From Bacteroidetes bacterium HLUCCA01 (GTDB taxonomy: Bacteria; Bacteroidota; Rhodothermia; Balneolales; HLUCCA01), in the NCBI GenBank assembly GCA_001314545.1, contig LIHN01000001.1, positions 212,180 to 276,179 of the forward strand: DNA of 64,000 nucleotides. The letters run 5' to 3'. A program made the position numbers and the translations under genes. Position 1 is the stretch's first letter, and the number at the start of each line of letters is the position of its first letter. Below, in pieces: positions 18,468 through 27,863 of this stretch. The notes under the pieces were generated by a model, which was not told the origin of the DNA, did no database searches, and worked only from the letters and a program-made list of their open reading frames with translations.

Positions 18468-19994
18468 TTATTGCCGTTGGGTTACTGCTGCTGCCCTCAG
18501 GATGTCGTCCTCTTTAAATGCGGCACCCATAAATTGCATGCCAACCGGCAGGCCGTCAGTATGGAAGCCAATCGGGACACTTATTCCACAAATTCCTGCC
18601 ATATTTGCTGAAATCGTGTAGATATCATTCAGATACATTTTAACCGGATCATCCTGATTTTCACCCAAGGGAAATGCCGTTGTTGGGGCGGTGGGTGACA
18701 CAATTACATCAACTTTTTGAAAGGCCTGATCGAAGTCCTGCCGTATCAGTCTGCGGATACGCTGCGCTTTTCCGTAGTACGCATCGTAGTAACCCGCACT
18801 CAGCACATACGTGCCCAGCATAATTCGCCGTTTGACTTCATTTCCAAAACCTTCAGAGCGTGTCTGCTTATACAGGCGGATTAGTGGTGAGTCCAGGGAT
18901 TCAAGCTGAGCTTTTAGAGAAGCCTTGTGTACATCATCGGCTTGTTTGAATGCGTCAGCAAGTTGTTTTTCTTCAGCTTTTAAGTTTTCTCTGACTTTTT
19001 TGCTGTCGGCACGGTAACCGTAACGAACTCCGTCGAAACGAGCCAGATTACTGGATGCTTCTGCTGTGGCGAGAATGTAGTAGGTAGCCACAGCATAGCG
19101 GGTATGTGGGAGTTGTATGGGTACAAGTACTGCTCCATCTGCCTCAAACTGCTGTAATCTGGCCGAAATCATCTGGTGAATCAACGGATCCAGTCCATCG
19201 GAAAAATACTCTTCAGGTACACCGATTCGTAATCCTTGTGCATTTTTCCGTGTAGCCTGAAGGTAATCCGATAACGGTTCAAAAGCGGATGAGCCATCCC
19301 GTTTGTCCCTGCCGGCGATGACGGAGAGTAATTCAGCGGCATCTTCAACGGTCTTTGACAGCGGTCCGATACTATCAAAAGACGATGCGTACGCAACCAG
19401 ACCGTATCGGGAAACCCTTCCATAGCTGGGTTTTAGTCCAACCACACCGCAAAATGAAGCGGGTTGCCTGATAGATCCACCTGTGTCGGAACCCAGGGTT
19501 GCCAGTGCAAAATCTGCTGCAACTGCAGCAGCTGATCCACCGGATGAACCACCAGTAACGCGCTGCGGGTTATGCGGATTGCGAGTGGGACCATAAATGG
19601 AATTTTCTGTTGAAGAGCCCATAGCGAACTCATCCATATTCAGTCGGCTGAGCAGAATGGCATCTTCATCCAAAAGTCGCTGAATTACGGTTGCATTGTA
19701 GACACTTTGAAAGTTTTCCAGCATGCGTGATGAGCATGACACAACTTTACCCTGTTCAGAAATGACATCTTTGATACCCATCACCACACCCGCCAGCTTT
19801 CCGGCTGTACCGTTATTCAGCTTTCGTTGAATTTGATCAGCTTTTTCGAGAGCCTGGTCACGGTAATCGCGGACAACGATATTCAGCGAAGTGTTTTTTT
19901 TGTCCGTCTGGCTGATATAATGCCTGACAATGTCCTCAAGGGGCATGCCATCGCTGATTTGCCTGCGGGCATCGGCAATGCTGTTTAATTCCAA
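18468..19994 (-). CDS. gatA: Asp-tRNA(Asn)/Glu-tRNA(Gln) amidotransferase subunit A
   Basis: Amidase subunit that releases ammonia from glutamine for GatB to amidate misacylated tRNA. The Ser-cisSer-Lys triad is visible: K75 (MGIKDV), S150/S151 in TGGSSGGSAAA and S174 in GSDTGGSIRQP. 508 residues. No ATG fits the N terminus: the conserved beginning ELNSIADARRQI is preceded by TTG at 19994, the probable start. gatB and gatC are not in the window. Confidence 0.95.
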   Translation of the reverse strand: MELNSIADARRQISDGMPLEDIVRHYISQTDKKNTSLNIVVRDYRDQALEKADQIQRKLNNGTAGKLAGVVMGIKDVISEQGKVVSCSSRMLENFQSVYNATVIQRLLDEDAILLSRLNMDEFAMGSSTENSIYGPTRNPHNPQRVTGGSSGGSAAAVAADFALATLGSDTGGSIRQPASFCGVVGLKPSYGRVSRYGLVAYASSFDSIGPLSKTVEDAAELLSVIAGRDKRDGSSAFEPLSDYLQATRKNAQGLRIGVPEEYFSDGLDPLIHQMISARLQQFEADGAVLVPIQLPHTRYAVATYYILATAEASSNLARFDGVRYGYRADSKKVRENLKAEEKQLADAFKQADDVHKASLKAQLESLDSPLIRLYKQTRSEGFGNEVKRRIMLGTYVLSAGYYDAYYGKAQRIRRLIRQDFDQAFQKVDVIVSPTAPTTAFPLGENQDDPVKMYLNDIYTISANMAGICGISVPIGFHTDGLPVGMQFMGAAFKEDDILRAAAVTQRQ

Positions 19995-20020
19995 AACGTA
20001 ACGGCAATTAAGATTTCAGA

Positions 20021-20227
20021 TTATTTTACAGCTTCGTCTTTGCTTTTCTCGCTGTTTTTTTGTGTATCTTCGGCTCCCTTCTCGAGTTCTTTACGGATCT
20101 CGGAAGACGCGTTTCGGAACTCACTGATACCCTGCCCTAGCCCACGTGCCAGTTCGGGTATTTTTTTAGCGCCAAACAGCAGCAGCACCACCAAAGCAAT
20201 TACAATCCATTCCGTTGCTCCAAACAT
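20021..20227 (-). CDS. tatA: Twin-arginine translocase subunit TatA/E
   Basis: 68 residues: one N-terminal membrane helix (about 6-21, [19 protein letters not shown] with the FGxKKxPEL hinge), an amphipathic helix [14 protein letters not shown], and a charged tail. This is the full TatA pattern; TatB would be longer. It forms the pore part of the Tat pathway with TatC, which is not nearby. First gene of the minus-strand operon, 26 bases upstream of gatA. Confidence 0.94.
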   Translation of the reverse strand: MFGATEWIVIALVVLLLFGAKKIPELARGLGQGISEFRNASSEIRKELEKGAEDTQKNSEKSKDEAVK

Positions 20228-20418
20228 AGTTTTTCCATCTGTATTAAAATTTCAGGCAGTTTTTGCCTCGTTTTAATCAAAGATAACAAAGATAAGCCAC
20301 AGCATTGGTGAAACTGCAAAATTATTTTGAAGTTTCACCGTTAGCCACTTGAATTTCTCATTTTCTGTACTTTATTAACGACTGAAACCATATTCAACCT
20401 TATAAATTATTTGCCCTT

Positions 20419-20664
20419 ATGATCTGGACTGTTGAACTTGCCGCAACCCTTGAAGACGCCCCCTGGCCATCAACCCGGGATGAGCTCATAGAGTGGGCCG
20501 AAAGAAACGGGTGTCCCCAGCAGGTAATAGATAACCTGTATGAGCTGGATGAAGAAGATGACACCCCATACGAGAGTATTGAAGAAATATGGCCTGACTA
20601 CATTATGAAAGAAGACTTTTTCCACGGCGAAGAGGATGATGGTTTTGATTATGACGATGTGTAA
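20419..20664 (+). CDS. DUF2795 family protein
   Basis: 81 residues, acidic. MIWTVELAATLEDAPWPSTR, DELIEWAERNGCPQQVIDNL, ESIEEIWPDYIMKEDFF are characteristic of the short DUF2795 proteins conserved in Bacteroidota and relatives. The function is unknown. It has its own terminator, and the tatA promoter faces it across a 191-base divergent region in which I see nothing else. Confidence 0.85.
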   Translation: MIWTVELAATLEDAPWPSTRDELIEWAERNGCPQQVIDNLYELDEEDDTPYESIEEIWPDYIMKEDFFHGEEDDGFDYDDV

Positions 20665-20692
20665 TGTCTGATACTCACATAATCTTTATTTT

Positions 20693-20733
20693 AAAGCGGA
20701 TATTGTTGTAGCAGTATCCGCTTTCTTTTTTTT
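20693..20733 (+). terminator. Rho-independent terminator
   Basis: AAAGCGGATA (20693-20702) pairs perfectly with TATCCGCTTT (20715-20724) around a 12-base loop, followed by C and eight T (20726-20733). It closes the DUF2795 transcript and insulates the Omp85 gene that starts 25 bases later. Confidence 0.93.
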
Positions 20734-20757
20734 AGCCTATTCCCTTCATCTTCTCCA

Positions 20758-23088
20758 ATGTTCCTGCGCAAGTACCTGTTTGTTTTAGTTTTGCTTACAT
20801 GCTTCTGGATTCCTGAAGTTCAGGCACAGGCAGGATCGGGCAATTCGGCCATCCAACAGGAGCAAGAAAGTGAGACAATGCGTATTGGCAGGGTTCGCTT
20901 TACCGGAAACAGTGCGGTGCGCTCCAACACCCTGCACACCCTGATTCGCACCAGGCCTAACCGGGAGCTGCTGTCTGTCCCCGGGCTTACCCTTTGGTAC
21001 TGGCTGAATCGCCTGAACTCAGGTTGGGGAGAGTCTGCCAACTTGCTGGATCGTCAGGTTGTTGGAAACGACATCGATCGGATTGAAGCCTACTATCGCT
21101 CTATTGGGTATCTTGATGCTCAGGCAGACACCATTATTGTTGAATTCAGTCGAAATCGTTATGAAGTATCCTTCATCATTGAAGAAGGCTCGGCTTCCAG
21201 AATCAGGACTGTTTCATACAGCGGGTTCCCGGAATTTGAAGATGCGGATCTGCTCGAGCAATTTTATCGCCGCAGCGCAGTAGCCCGCAACAGACTCAAT
21301 GATTCAACCTTTGCTGTCAACCGCCGCTTCACGTATGAACTGGTTGGACAGGAACGAAATGATATCATAAGTCTGCTCAGAAACAATGGTTACGCTTCCG
21401 TGTTGCGCGACTCTGTGCGAATGGCTGTCAGGCGGGACAGTGTGCAAACCGATCAACTGGATGTGCTTTTTCTTGTTCGCCCCGGCAGAACGTATCGGTT
21501 TGGTGATGTCTTTCTGAATCTTGACGGTCCGGTTGCCTCGGGATCATCAACTACGCAACGGGATACGTTGGGTCCGCCTGCAACCATCGAGCCCGCACGT
21601 ATTATTGCAAGCAAAGATAACGATGCATTCACCCGGTTTTCTTTTTTGTATGATATGCTCTTGTTTACGCCCGGAGATGTATACAACCACGATCGTTATC
21701 AGCAGACTATACGCAGATTTCAAAGTCTGGGCATGTTGAGTATACGTCAGTTCGGCCTTTCAGAAGATGGTGGGCTTCCCGATTTCAGTGGTCCCGACAT
21801 TCCTGTACGTATTGATATGCAAGCATTGCCCAGGCAGCGTTTGCGGTTTGATGTTTTTGCCATGCAAAGACTTGGTTTTGGTGCCGGTGCAGGTTTTCGC
21901 TACATCAACAGTAATTTATGGGGAAGCGGGGAAACACTGGAAATCGGGGTTAAAGGAAGCTTTGAGAATGCCCCGAATGTTCAGGCTAATCTGCTTGGAA
22001 GCTTTGAAGGCAGCGTTGAGTATGGGATACCCCGCCTCACCTATCCATTTGGTGCACTTTCCAACAACCCGGATTTTGCCAACGGTAGAACCTTATATCA
22101 GATCAATGTAGCTCAGATTAATCAGCTGAATTTTACGATCAACGCGAATCTGCGTCTGAACCTTAAATTTGAAGTATCGCACAATGCATCGACTACTTCG
22201 ATACTTGACCTGATTGAACTAGACTGGTTTGACGCCAGTCCAAGTGACCGATTCCGCGAACAGATTGAACAGGAAATTGCCGATCCACTGCAAAGAGAGC
22301 GAATACTCAACGATTTCAGCGAGCAATTCAGCTCTACCATCCGCTATACCCTGCGAAGGAGTACCACCAACATCGTGAAACGGAACACCGGGTTTTATAA
22401 TGAAATATCATTCGAGTCAGGCGGGAATATTCCTTATCTGATTGAACGTTATCTGGTCAGGCCAAACGCACCGCTTGAGTCCACAATCCCTTCGTTTACG
22501 CTGGCCGATTCAACCCTCAGCTATGCCCGCTTTGTAAAGGCCTATGTAGACCACAGGCAGTACCGTTCTGTTACCAGCAATACTGTGGTTGCCTGGAGGG
22601 CGTTTGCCGGTACTGCGCTGGCTTATGGAATCAACCCGCAAATGCCCCTCAACCGACGTTTTTTTGCCGGTGGCAGTAACGATATACGCGGTTGGCCGCC
22701 ACTTCGTCTTGGTCCCGGAAACTCCAGTCAATCACAGGCGACAATTAATGGTGCTGACATAAAACTAGCTGCTTATCTTGAAGTTAGGCAAACGTTGCTA
22801 AGAAATTTTCTAAGCACAAACTGGCAACTTGCTCTTTTTGCGGATACAGGAAACATCTGGACCGGACCGAGAAGTGAGTTCGCGGAGAGTAAGTTCCGAT
22901 TCGATCAGTTCTATAATGAAATAGCCCTGGGTGCCGGTTTTGGCATTCGCCTGGATTGGGAGTACGTCGTCTTCAGAGTAGATGCAGGTTATCGTATTCA
23001 CGATCCCGCGGTTGACAACGGTACACTGCGCGGATGGTTTAACTCGCCGAATCCTTATATTCACTTTGGAATAGGCCACGCTTTCTGA
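20758..23088 (+). CDS. BamA/TamA-family (Omp85) outer membrane protein
   Basis: 776 residues with a signal peptide (MFLRKYLFVLVLLTCFW, cleavage near QAQA). POTRA-like repeats fill the first part (RIGRVRFTGNSAVRSNTL; then YEVSFIIEEGSASRIRTVSY), followed by a C-terminal 16-strand barrel ending in an aromatic-type strand (YIHFGIGHAF). The Omp85 hallmark is RRFFAGGSNDIRGWPPLRLG. It could be the principal BamA or a second TamA-like copy; the usual BamA neighbours (skp, lpxD) are absent, so the latter is more likely. Confidence 0.88.
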   Translation: MFLRKYLFVLVLLTCFWIPEVQAQAGSGNSAIQQEQESETMRIGRVRFTGNSAVRSNTLHTLIRTRPNRELLSVPGLTLWYWLNRLNSGWGESANLLDRQVVGNDIDRIEAYYRSIGYLDAQADTIIVEFSRNRYEVSFIIEEGSASRIRTVSYSGFPEFEDADLLEQFYRRSAVARNRLNDSTFAVNRRFTYELVGQERNDIISLLRNNGYASVLRDSVRMAVRRDSVQTDQLDVLFLVRPGRTYRFGDVFLNLDGPVASGSSTTQRDTLGPPATIEPARIIASKDNDAFTRFSFLYDMLLFTPGDVYNHDRYQQTIRRFQSLGMLSIRQFGLSEDGGLPDFSGPDIPVRIDMQALPRQRLRFDVFAMQRLGFGAGAGFRYINSNLWGSGETLEIGVKGSFENAPNVQANLLGSFEGSVEYGIPRLTYPFGALSNNPDFANGRTLYQINVAQINQLNFTINANLRLNLKFEVSHNASTTSILDLIELDWFDASPSDRFREQIEQEIADPLQRERILNDFSEQFSSTIRYTLRRSTTNIVKRNTGFYNEISFESGGNIPYLIERYLVRPNAPLESTIPSFTLADSTLSYARFVKAYVDHRQYRSVTSNTVVAWRAFAGTALAYGINPQMPLNRRFFAGGSNDIRGWPPLRLGPGNSSQSQATINGADIKLAAYLEVRQTLLRNFLSTNWQLALFADTGNIWTGPRSEFAESKFRFDQFYNEIALGAGFGIRLDWEYVVFRVDAGYRIHDPAVDNGTLRGWFNSPNPYIHFGIGHAF

Positions 23089-23118
23089 CGGCTACCAGCT
23101 CATTTAACCTCTTTTACC

Positions 23119-23670
23119 ATGTACGGTTCACAAACGATAAAAGCGATTAATCTGCGCTCAAAAATCATATTTAAATCCCGGTTTCTCAAGGTTTTGAATC
23201 CATTGGAAAGACATGAATTCATGCAGCTGTGCAACAAGCGTACCTACAAAGCCGGTGAATATATCTATTACCAGGGGGATCCGGGTACAGGCATGTACTT
23301 TGTTGAAAGTGGTTTGGTGGAGCTTGTAGTTGAAACCGGAAACGATGACGATACGGCAAAGAAGCCTTCATACAAAATCGAGCCCCCTGAAAGTTTTGGT
23401 GCTTTATCTATCGGCTATGACATGCGAAGGATGTCCTCGGCAAGGTGCATAGCTGATACTACGGTTTACGGCTTTTTTAAGCCGGACCTAAATACATTAT
23501 GCGACCGTCATCCTCAGATAGGTATTAAAATACTGCAGGTTCTGAATATGATTGCCCTGAAGCAGCTGCAGATAACCGTACAGCAGCTTGCACTTAAAAC
23601 TGATGTTGCAACCGCCCATTCCCTTCAGTTTGAAACGTATTATGCAGGTGAACACCTGAACGAAGAATAA
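23119..23670 (+). CDS. Cyclic nucleotide-binding domain protein without HTH
   Basis: 183 residues. A cNMP-binding beta-roll spans about 25-150: KRTYKAGEYIYYQGDPGTGM, YFVESGLVELV, FGALSIGYDMRRMSSARCIA. After a helix (GIKILQVLNMIALKQLQ) the protein stops, so the DNA-binding winged helix of CRP/FNR regulators is missing. It may act as a sensor or a partner protein; the cyclic nucleotide is unknown, and the phosphate-binding Arg of CRP is not clearly conserved. Four bases separate it from rlmD. Confidence 0.85.
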   Translation: MYGSQTIKAINLRSKIIFKSRFLKVLNPLERHEFMQLCNKRTYKAGEYIYYQGDPGTGMYFVESGLVELVVETGNDDDTAKKPSYKIEPPESFGALSIGYDMRRMSSARCIADTTVYGFFKPDLNTLCDRHPQIGIKILQVLNMIALKQLQITVQQLALKTDVATAHSLQFETYYAGEHLNEE

Positions 23671-23674
23671 TTCT

Positions 23675-25084
23675 ATGCTCAAAAAAGGTTCTACCGTAAC
23701 CCTGGAAATAACCGGCGCTGCGTTTGAGGGGAAAGGTATCGGCAAATTGGATGGGATGGCCGTTTTTGTACCCAATACCGCGCCCGGTGATACCGTCCGT
23801 GTACAGATTATCCGAAAAAAAAAGCAGTTTGCTGAAGGCAGATTGCTCGAAGTACTGACTGGAGGTCCGGCACGTATTACACCGCGATGTCAACATGCGT
23901 CATATTGTGGTGGATGCACATGGCAGCACGTAAGCTATCAGGAACAGCTGAATTTCAAACGGGAACAGGTTCGAGACCATCTTCACAGAATCGGCAAGGT
24001 GGCCCCGCTGGAACCGGAACCCGTAATTGCCGCAGACAATCCGTTCCACTACCGCAATAAAATGGAGTATACCTTCAGCGATCGACGTTGGCTGACACCT
24101 GATGAAATTCACAGCGGTGAAGAGATACCCCGGGAACTTGCACTCGGCTTACATATACCAGGGCGTTTTGACAAAATTCTGAACCTGGAGTCCTGCTTCC
24201 TTCAACCGGAATTTTCATTTAAAATTTTAGATTTTGTTCGCACCTATGCCATAGAAAACAGCCTTGAACCATGGAATACGTTCAAGAAAACGGGGTTAAT
24301 CCGTAATCTTATGATAAGAAATGCGGTAAATACCAATGATCTGATGGTAAATCTGGTCACTTATGAGTACGAACCCGATATAATTGAACCTCTCTGTGAA
24401 GCCCTTTTAGCCTCATTTCCTGAAATTACTACCGTGGTCAATAACATCAACGATACGTTCTCCCCTACGTCAATCGGACGCTACGAAAAAATACTGCACG
24501 GACCCGGTTATATTACCGAACTGATCGGTCGACACCATTTTCAGATTGATGCCAACGCGTTTTTTCAAACCAACACCCTTCAGGCGGAACGTTTATACGG
24601 AATTGCCCGTGATTACGCTCAAATTAACCCGGGAGACACAGTATACGATCTGTATTGTGGAGTCGGCTCCCTGTCCTTGTTTGTATCAGAACACGCGAAG
24701 CAGGTAATTGGAATCGAAATCAACCCTGTTTCAGTCAAGAATGCAATCGCAAATCGTGATCGCAATAACGTTCAACACTGTCACTTTGAAGAAGGTGATA
24801 TGAAAGATGTGTTCACCCGCGATATTATTGCCAAATACGGTCGACCTGACGTCATTCTCACGGATCCTCCACGAGCAGGAATGCATGCTGATGTCATAGA
24901 TCATCTCAACGAGCTGGCCGTTGATCGACTGGTTTATATCAGCTGCAACACAGCCACCCTATCCAGAGACCTTGAACTCCTTTCGCGTACATACGTTGTG
25001 GAGTCCGTCCAACCCGTTGATATGTTCCCCCAGACCTATCATATTGAAGCCGTGGCCAACTTGCGATTACGCACTCAGAGCTGA
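23675..25084 (+). CDS. rlmD: 23S rRNA (uracil-5-)-methyltransferase RlmD
   Basis: SAM-dependent m5U methyltransferase of the TrmA/RumA family, 469 residues. A TRAM domain (1-60) precedes the Fe-S cysteines C72, C78 and C81 (CQHASYCGGC); a fourth is probably in NLESCF. The Rossmann site is DLYCGVGSLSLF and the catalytic Cys is in YISCNTATLSRDL, with TDPPRAGM before it. Which uridine is modified (1939 or 747) cannot be decided. Its 3' end overlaps the convergent desaturase gene by 10 bases. Confidence 0.92.
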   Translation: MLKKGSTVTLEITGAAFEGKGIGKLDGMAVFVPNTAPGDTVRVQIIRKKKQFAEGRLLEVLTGGPARITPRCQHASYCGGCTWQHVSYQEQLNFKREQVRDHLHRIGKVAPLEPEPVIAADNPFHYRNKMEYTFSDRRWLTPDEIHSGEEIPRELALGLHIPGRFDKILNLESCFLQPEFSFKILDFVRTYAIENSLEPWNTFKKTGLIRNLMIRNAVNTNDLMVNLVTYEYEPDIIEPLCEALLASFPEITTVVNNINDTFSPTSIGRYEKILHGPGYITELIGRHHFQIDANAFFQTNTLQAERLYGIARDYAQINPGDTVYDLYCGVGSLSLFVSEHAKQVIGIEINPVSVKNAIANRDRNNVQHCHFEEGDMKDVFTRDIIAKYGRPDVILTDPPRAGMHADVIDHLNELAVDRLVYISCNTATLSRDLELLSRTYVVESVQPVDMFPQTYHIEAVANLRLRTQS

Positions 25085-26583
25085 ATCTTGTCAGAATCCA
25101 CCGGCACACCACAGGCATGAAAAGCAGACAACAAAGCCAGGGGTATCCCGCCACCCGGATGCGTACTCCCGCCTACCAGCCAAAGATTTTCCAGGTCTGA
25201 ATGGCGATTACGTGGTCTGAGAAACGCAGCCATTTTACTGTTGGACGAGGTTCCGTAAATACTGCCCTTATTTGATCGATATTTCTGGTAGAAGTCCATC
25301 GGTGTAATAACTTCCTTCACTTCGATAGATTTCTGCAAATCAGTCAGTCCCCGCTGCTCGAGCATTCCTATCAGTTTATCTGCGTATGCAGAAGTTGCAG
25401 CAGACCAGTCTTGCGAACTGTGCAGATACGGAGCATTGACCAGAATAAACAGATTGGAGCCGGTACCTGGAACGTGTGAAGAGTCGCTGACGGACGTGTT
25501 TGCAATATAAATAGTGGGGTTTTCTGGAAGGCGTTTATGGGTGAATATATCTTCGAATTCGGCCGGATAATCGCTGCTGAAAAAAATATTATGGTGTACG
25601 AGTTTTTCCTCCCAGGTTCGGTTGCACCCCAAAAGTAGTACAAAACCCGAGCATGAGGGCTCTGAATATTCCAGGATTTTTCTTTTCATAAGGCTGCTGT
25701 GCTTTCTATCCAGCAGGGTCAGATAGGACTCATACGCATCGGCATTGGATACCACCAAATCCGTATCATATGCATCATTTTGCGTCTTAACTCCGGTGAC
25801 CCTCCCATCCTGAACTACAATCTGTTTGACTTCCTGGCCGGTGTGGAATACAACCCCCATGGATTCAGCCAGATCCCGCATGGCTTCAGCTACCCGGTAA
25901 AGTCCGCCCCTCACATAGTACCCGCCCATATTCATCTCAACATGAGGAATTACATTGATGGTACCTGGAGCCATAAAGGGTGAAGAGCCATTATAGGTGG
26001 CAAACCGTTTGAAAAATTGCCGGAGATACACCGATGAGAAATACTGGTCAACCTTTTTGCTTACCGTGGTCAGGGCATCAATTTTAAAAACATCCATAAC
26101 CGGCATTTGCAGCAAATCCCCGGCCTTCTGCAGTGGATGAAACAAAAAAACATCGGCTGTACGCGCATACAATGCTCGCGTGTGGTTGAGGAAGTCGCGA
26201 TAAGCCTGTTCATCCTCGGGGGCGAATTGACGAATTTCCCTGCAGGTTTCTTCCAGGTCATCATACGCATTAAAAACTGTACCATCCGGATAATGATAAC
26301 GGCACACCGGTGACAGCGCTGAAAACTCAAGGTAATCCCGCACGTCTTTCCCGCAATACGAAAAAAGTTGCGTAAGCACACCGGGCATCGTCAGCAAGCT
26401 CGGACCGGTGTCAAATCGGTAGCCCTTTGTTATATGCTGATTCATTTTCCCGCCTACAGTGGCATTCTTTTCCAAAACGGTAACTTGAGACCCATCGGCT
26501 GCAAGCAGGCATGCTGCAGCAAGTCCACCAATTCCGGCTCCGATTACCACCGTGTTCCCGTAAATACTTTTTGGCTGAGCCAT
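25075..26583 (-). CDS. Phytoene desaturase (CrtI-type) family protein
   Basis: FAD-dependent carotenoid desaturase family, about 500 residues. The dinucleotide motif VVIGAGIGGLAAACLLA opens the protein, GYRFDTGPSLLTMPGVL is the family signature, and the C-terminal FAD segment is LVGGSTHPGGGIPLAL. ATG 26583 places the Rossmann motif ten residues in; ATG 26598 is possible. No phytoene synthase or other crt gene is adjacent, so it might act on a carotenoid other than phytoene (CrtD, CrtN types). Divergent from the acyltransferase gene, 87 bases apart. Confidence 0.85.
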   Translation of the reverse strand: MAQPKSIYGNTVVIGAGIGGLAAACLLAADGSQVTVLEKNATVGGKMNQHITKGYRFDTGPSLLTMPGVLTQLFSYCGKDVRDYLEFSALSPVCRYHYPDGTVFNAYDDLEETCREIRQFAPEDEQAYRDFLNHTRALYARTADVFLFHPLQKAGDLLQMPVMDVFKIDALTTVSKKVDQYFSSVYLRQFFKRFATYNGSSPFMAPGTINVIPHVEMNMGGYYVRGGLYRVAEAMRDLAESMGVVFHTGQEVKQIVVQDGRVTGVKTQNDAYDTDLVVSNADAYESYLTLLDRKHSSLMKRKILEYSEPSCSGFVLLLGCNRTWEEKLVHHNIFFSSDYPAEFEDIFTHKRLPENPTIYIANTSVSDSSHVPGTGSNLFILVNAPYLHSSQDWSAATSAYADKLIGMLEQRGLTDLQKSIEVKEVITPMDFYQKYRSNKGSIYGTSSNSKMAAFLRPRNRHSDLENLWLVGGSTHPGGGIPLALLSAFHACGVPVDSDKIQL

Positions 26584-26670
26584 GCTTTTATGATACATTT
26601 TTGGATTGTCTATACATACCGTCAATTTAAAGAACACCTGTTTACCGATTTCACCTAATGTAATCGCCTG

Positions 26671-27861
26671 ATGCCATTTCGCTTTAAGAAGAATGAAAGG
26701 GGCTATTCTGAATTCACCTTCAAGCTCCTCAGGGTACTGCTCATCGGCTCACAAAGAGCACTTTATCGCCCCATCCTGGTCAATCCCGTAAACATGCCAA
26801 CAACCGGACCATGTTTTTTGTTCGGAAACCATTCGCATTATGTTGATCCTTTTTTCATCAACACCTGGATGTACGATGAGCCAACGGCCGGAGTCATGAC
26901 CCGTGAACAGTTTCATAAACCTGTTTCAGCCCTTTTCATGGACAGTGTAGGCATTGTACCCACTACCAAATACGTTCCTGAACCAGGTGTTATCCGGTCC
27001 GTAATGAAAATGGCCGATCAAAACAGGATGATTGTAATATTTCCGGAGGGTGGCCGGCGCTGGGATGGTCGTCCCAAACCACTTATTGAGAGCACATTGA
27101 AACTCTTTTATAAAATGAAGCTGCCCGTTCATCCCGTCCGGCTTCATGGCGCTTACCTCAACTGGCCACGTTGGGCTGATTTCCCTCGATTTGCCCGGAT
27201 TCAGGTTCATTTTTTGCCACCGCTTAATCCCGGTGATTTCCCCGATTATGAAACCTTTGCTGCCGACTGTAAAGCATCAATCCACTTCAATGAGTACGAA
27301 ACTCCTTACGAAAATTGCATCCCCAAGTGGGCATATAAACCGGCAAGCGGTATTCATCGCCTGCTGTACCGTTGTCCGGAGACCGGAGTTGACGGGGCCG
27401 TCAACTCCGCGGACGGCCATCATGTAGTATCCGCAGTAACCGGCACTCGTTACCTGATGAACGCGGCTTCCCGTCTCCTTGACCATAGGAATCAAACACA
27501 TTCCCTGCTGGACATCTACGATCGGATGCAGGAGATACCGATGTTGGCAAACAAGCAAAACTACATTCTCTGCGAAACAAATACACCGTTGCTCAAACTC
27601 AATCATTCGTACCAACTCGACAATCTGGGCATTTACACGGCAACCATGTACACGGACAGTATAAGCTTAACCGACGGCATACAACGTGTGGAATTTGCTA
27701 TGCAGGATATCTTGTACATATCCATTGAACAAAATCACAAAATCTCTCTCACCCTCCGTGAAGGTACGTGGCAATTCTTTGTGATACGGGGTAGCGCTCT
27801 TCAGTGGCAGCATTATATACGTCGGTTGCAAGCAGGTCATAAACCCGTCACTTCATTATAA
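26671..27861 (+). CDS. PlsC-like acyltransferase with C-terminal extension
   Basis: 396 residues. The acyltransferase core is residues 20-220: the HX4D catalytic motif NHSHYVD (H54, D59), the glycerol-phosphate-type motif FPEGGRRWDG near 125, and LPVHPVRLHG. About 150 residues beyond the normal end follow: a segment starting YRCPETG, possibly a degenerate zinc ribbon since the other cysteines are missing, then a beta-rich PH-like end (ISLTLREGTWQFFVIRG). Acceptor unknown: lysophosphatidate or another alcohol, even a carotenoid given its divergent neighbour. Confidence 0.82.
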   Translation: MPFRFKKNERGYSEFTFKLLRVLLIGSQRALYRPILVNPVNMPTTGPCFLFGNHSHYVDPFFINTWMYDEPTAGVMTREQFHKPVSALFMDSVGIVPTTKYVPEPGVIRSVMKMADQNRMIVIFPEGGRRWDGRPKPLIESTLKLFYKMKLPVHPVRLHGAYLNWPRWADFPRFARIQVHFLPPLNPGDFPDYETFAADCKASIHFNEYETPYENCIPKWAYKPASGIHRLLYRCPETGVDGAVNSADGHHVVSAVTGTRYLMNAASRLLDHRNQTHSLLDIYDRMQEIPMLANKQNYILCETNTPLLKLNHSYQLDNLGIYTATMYTDSISLTDGIQRVEFAMQDILYISIEQNHKISLTLREGTWQFFVIRGSALQWQHYIRRLQAGHKPVTSL

Positions 27862-27863
27862 TC

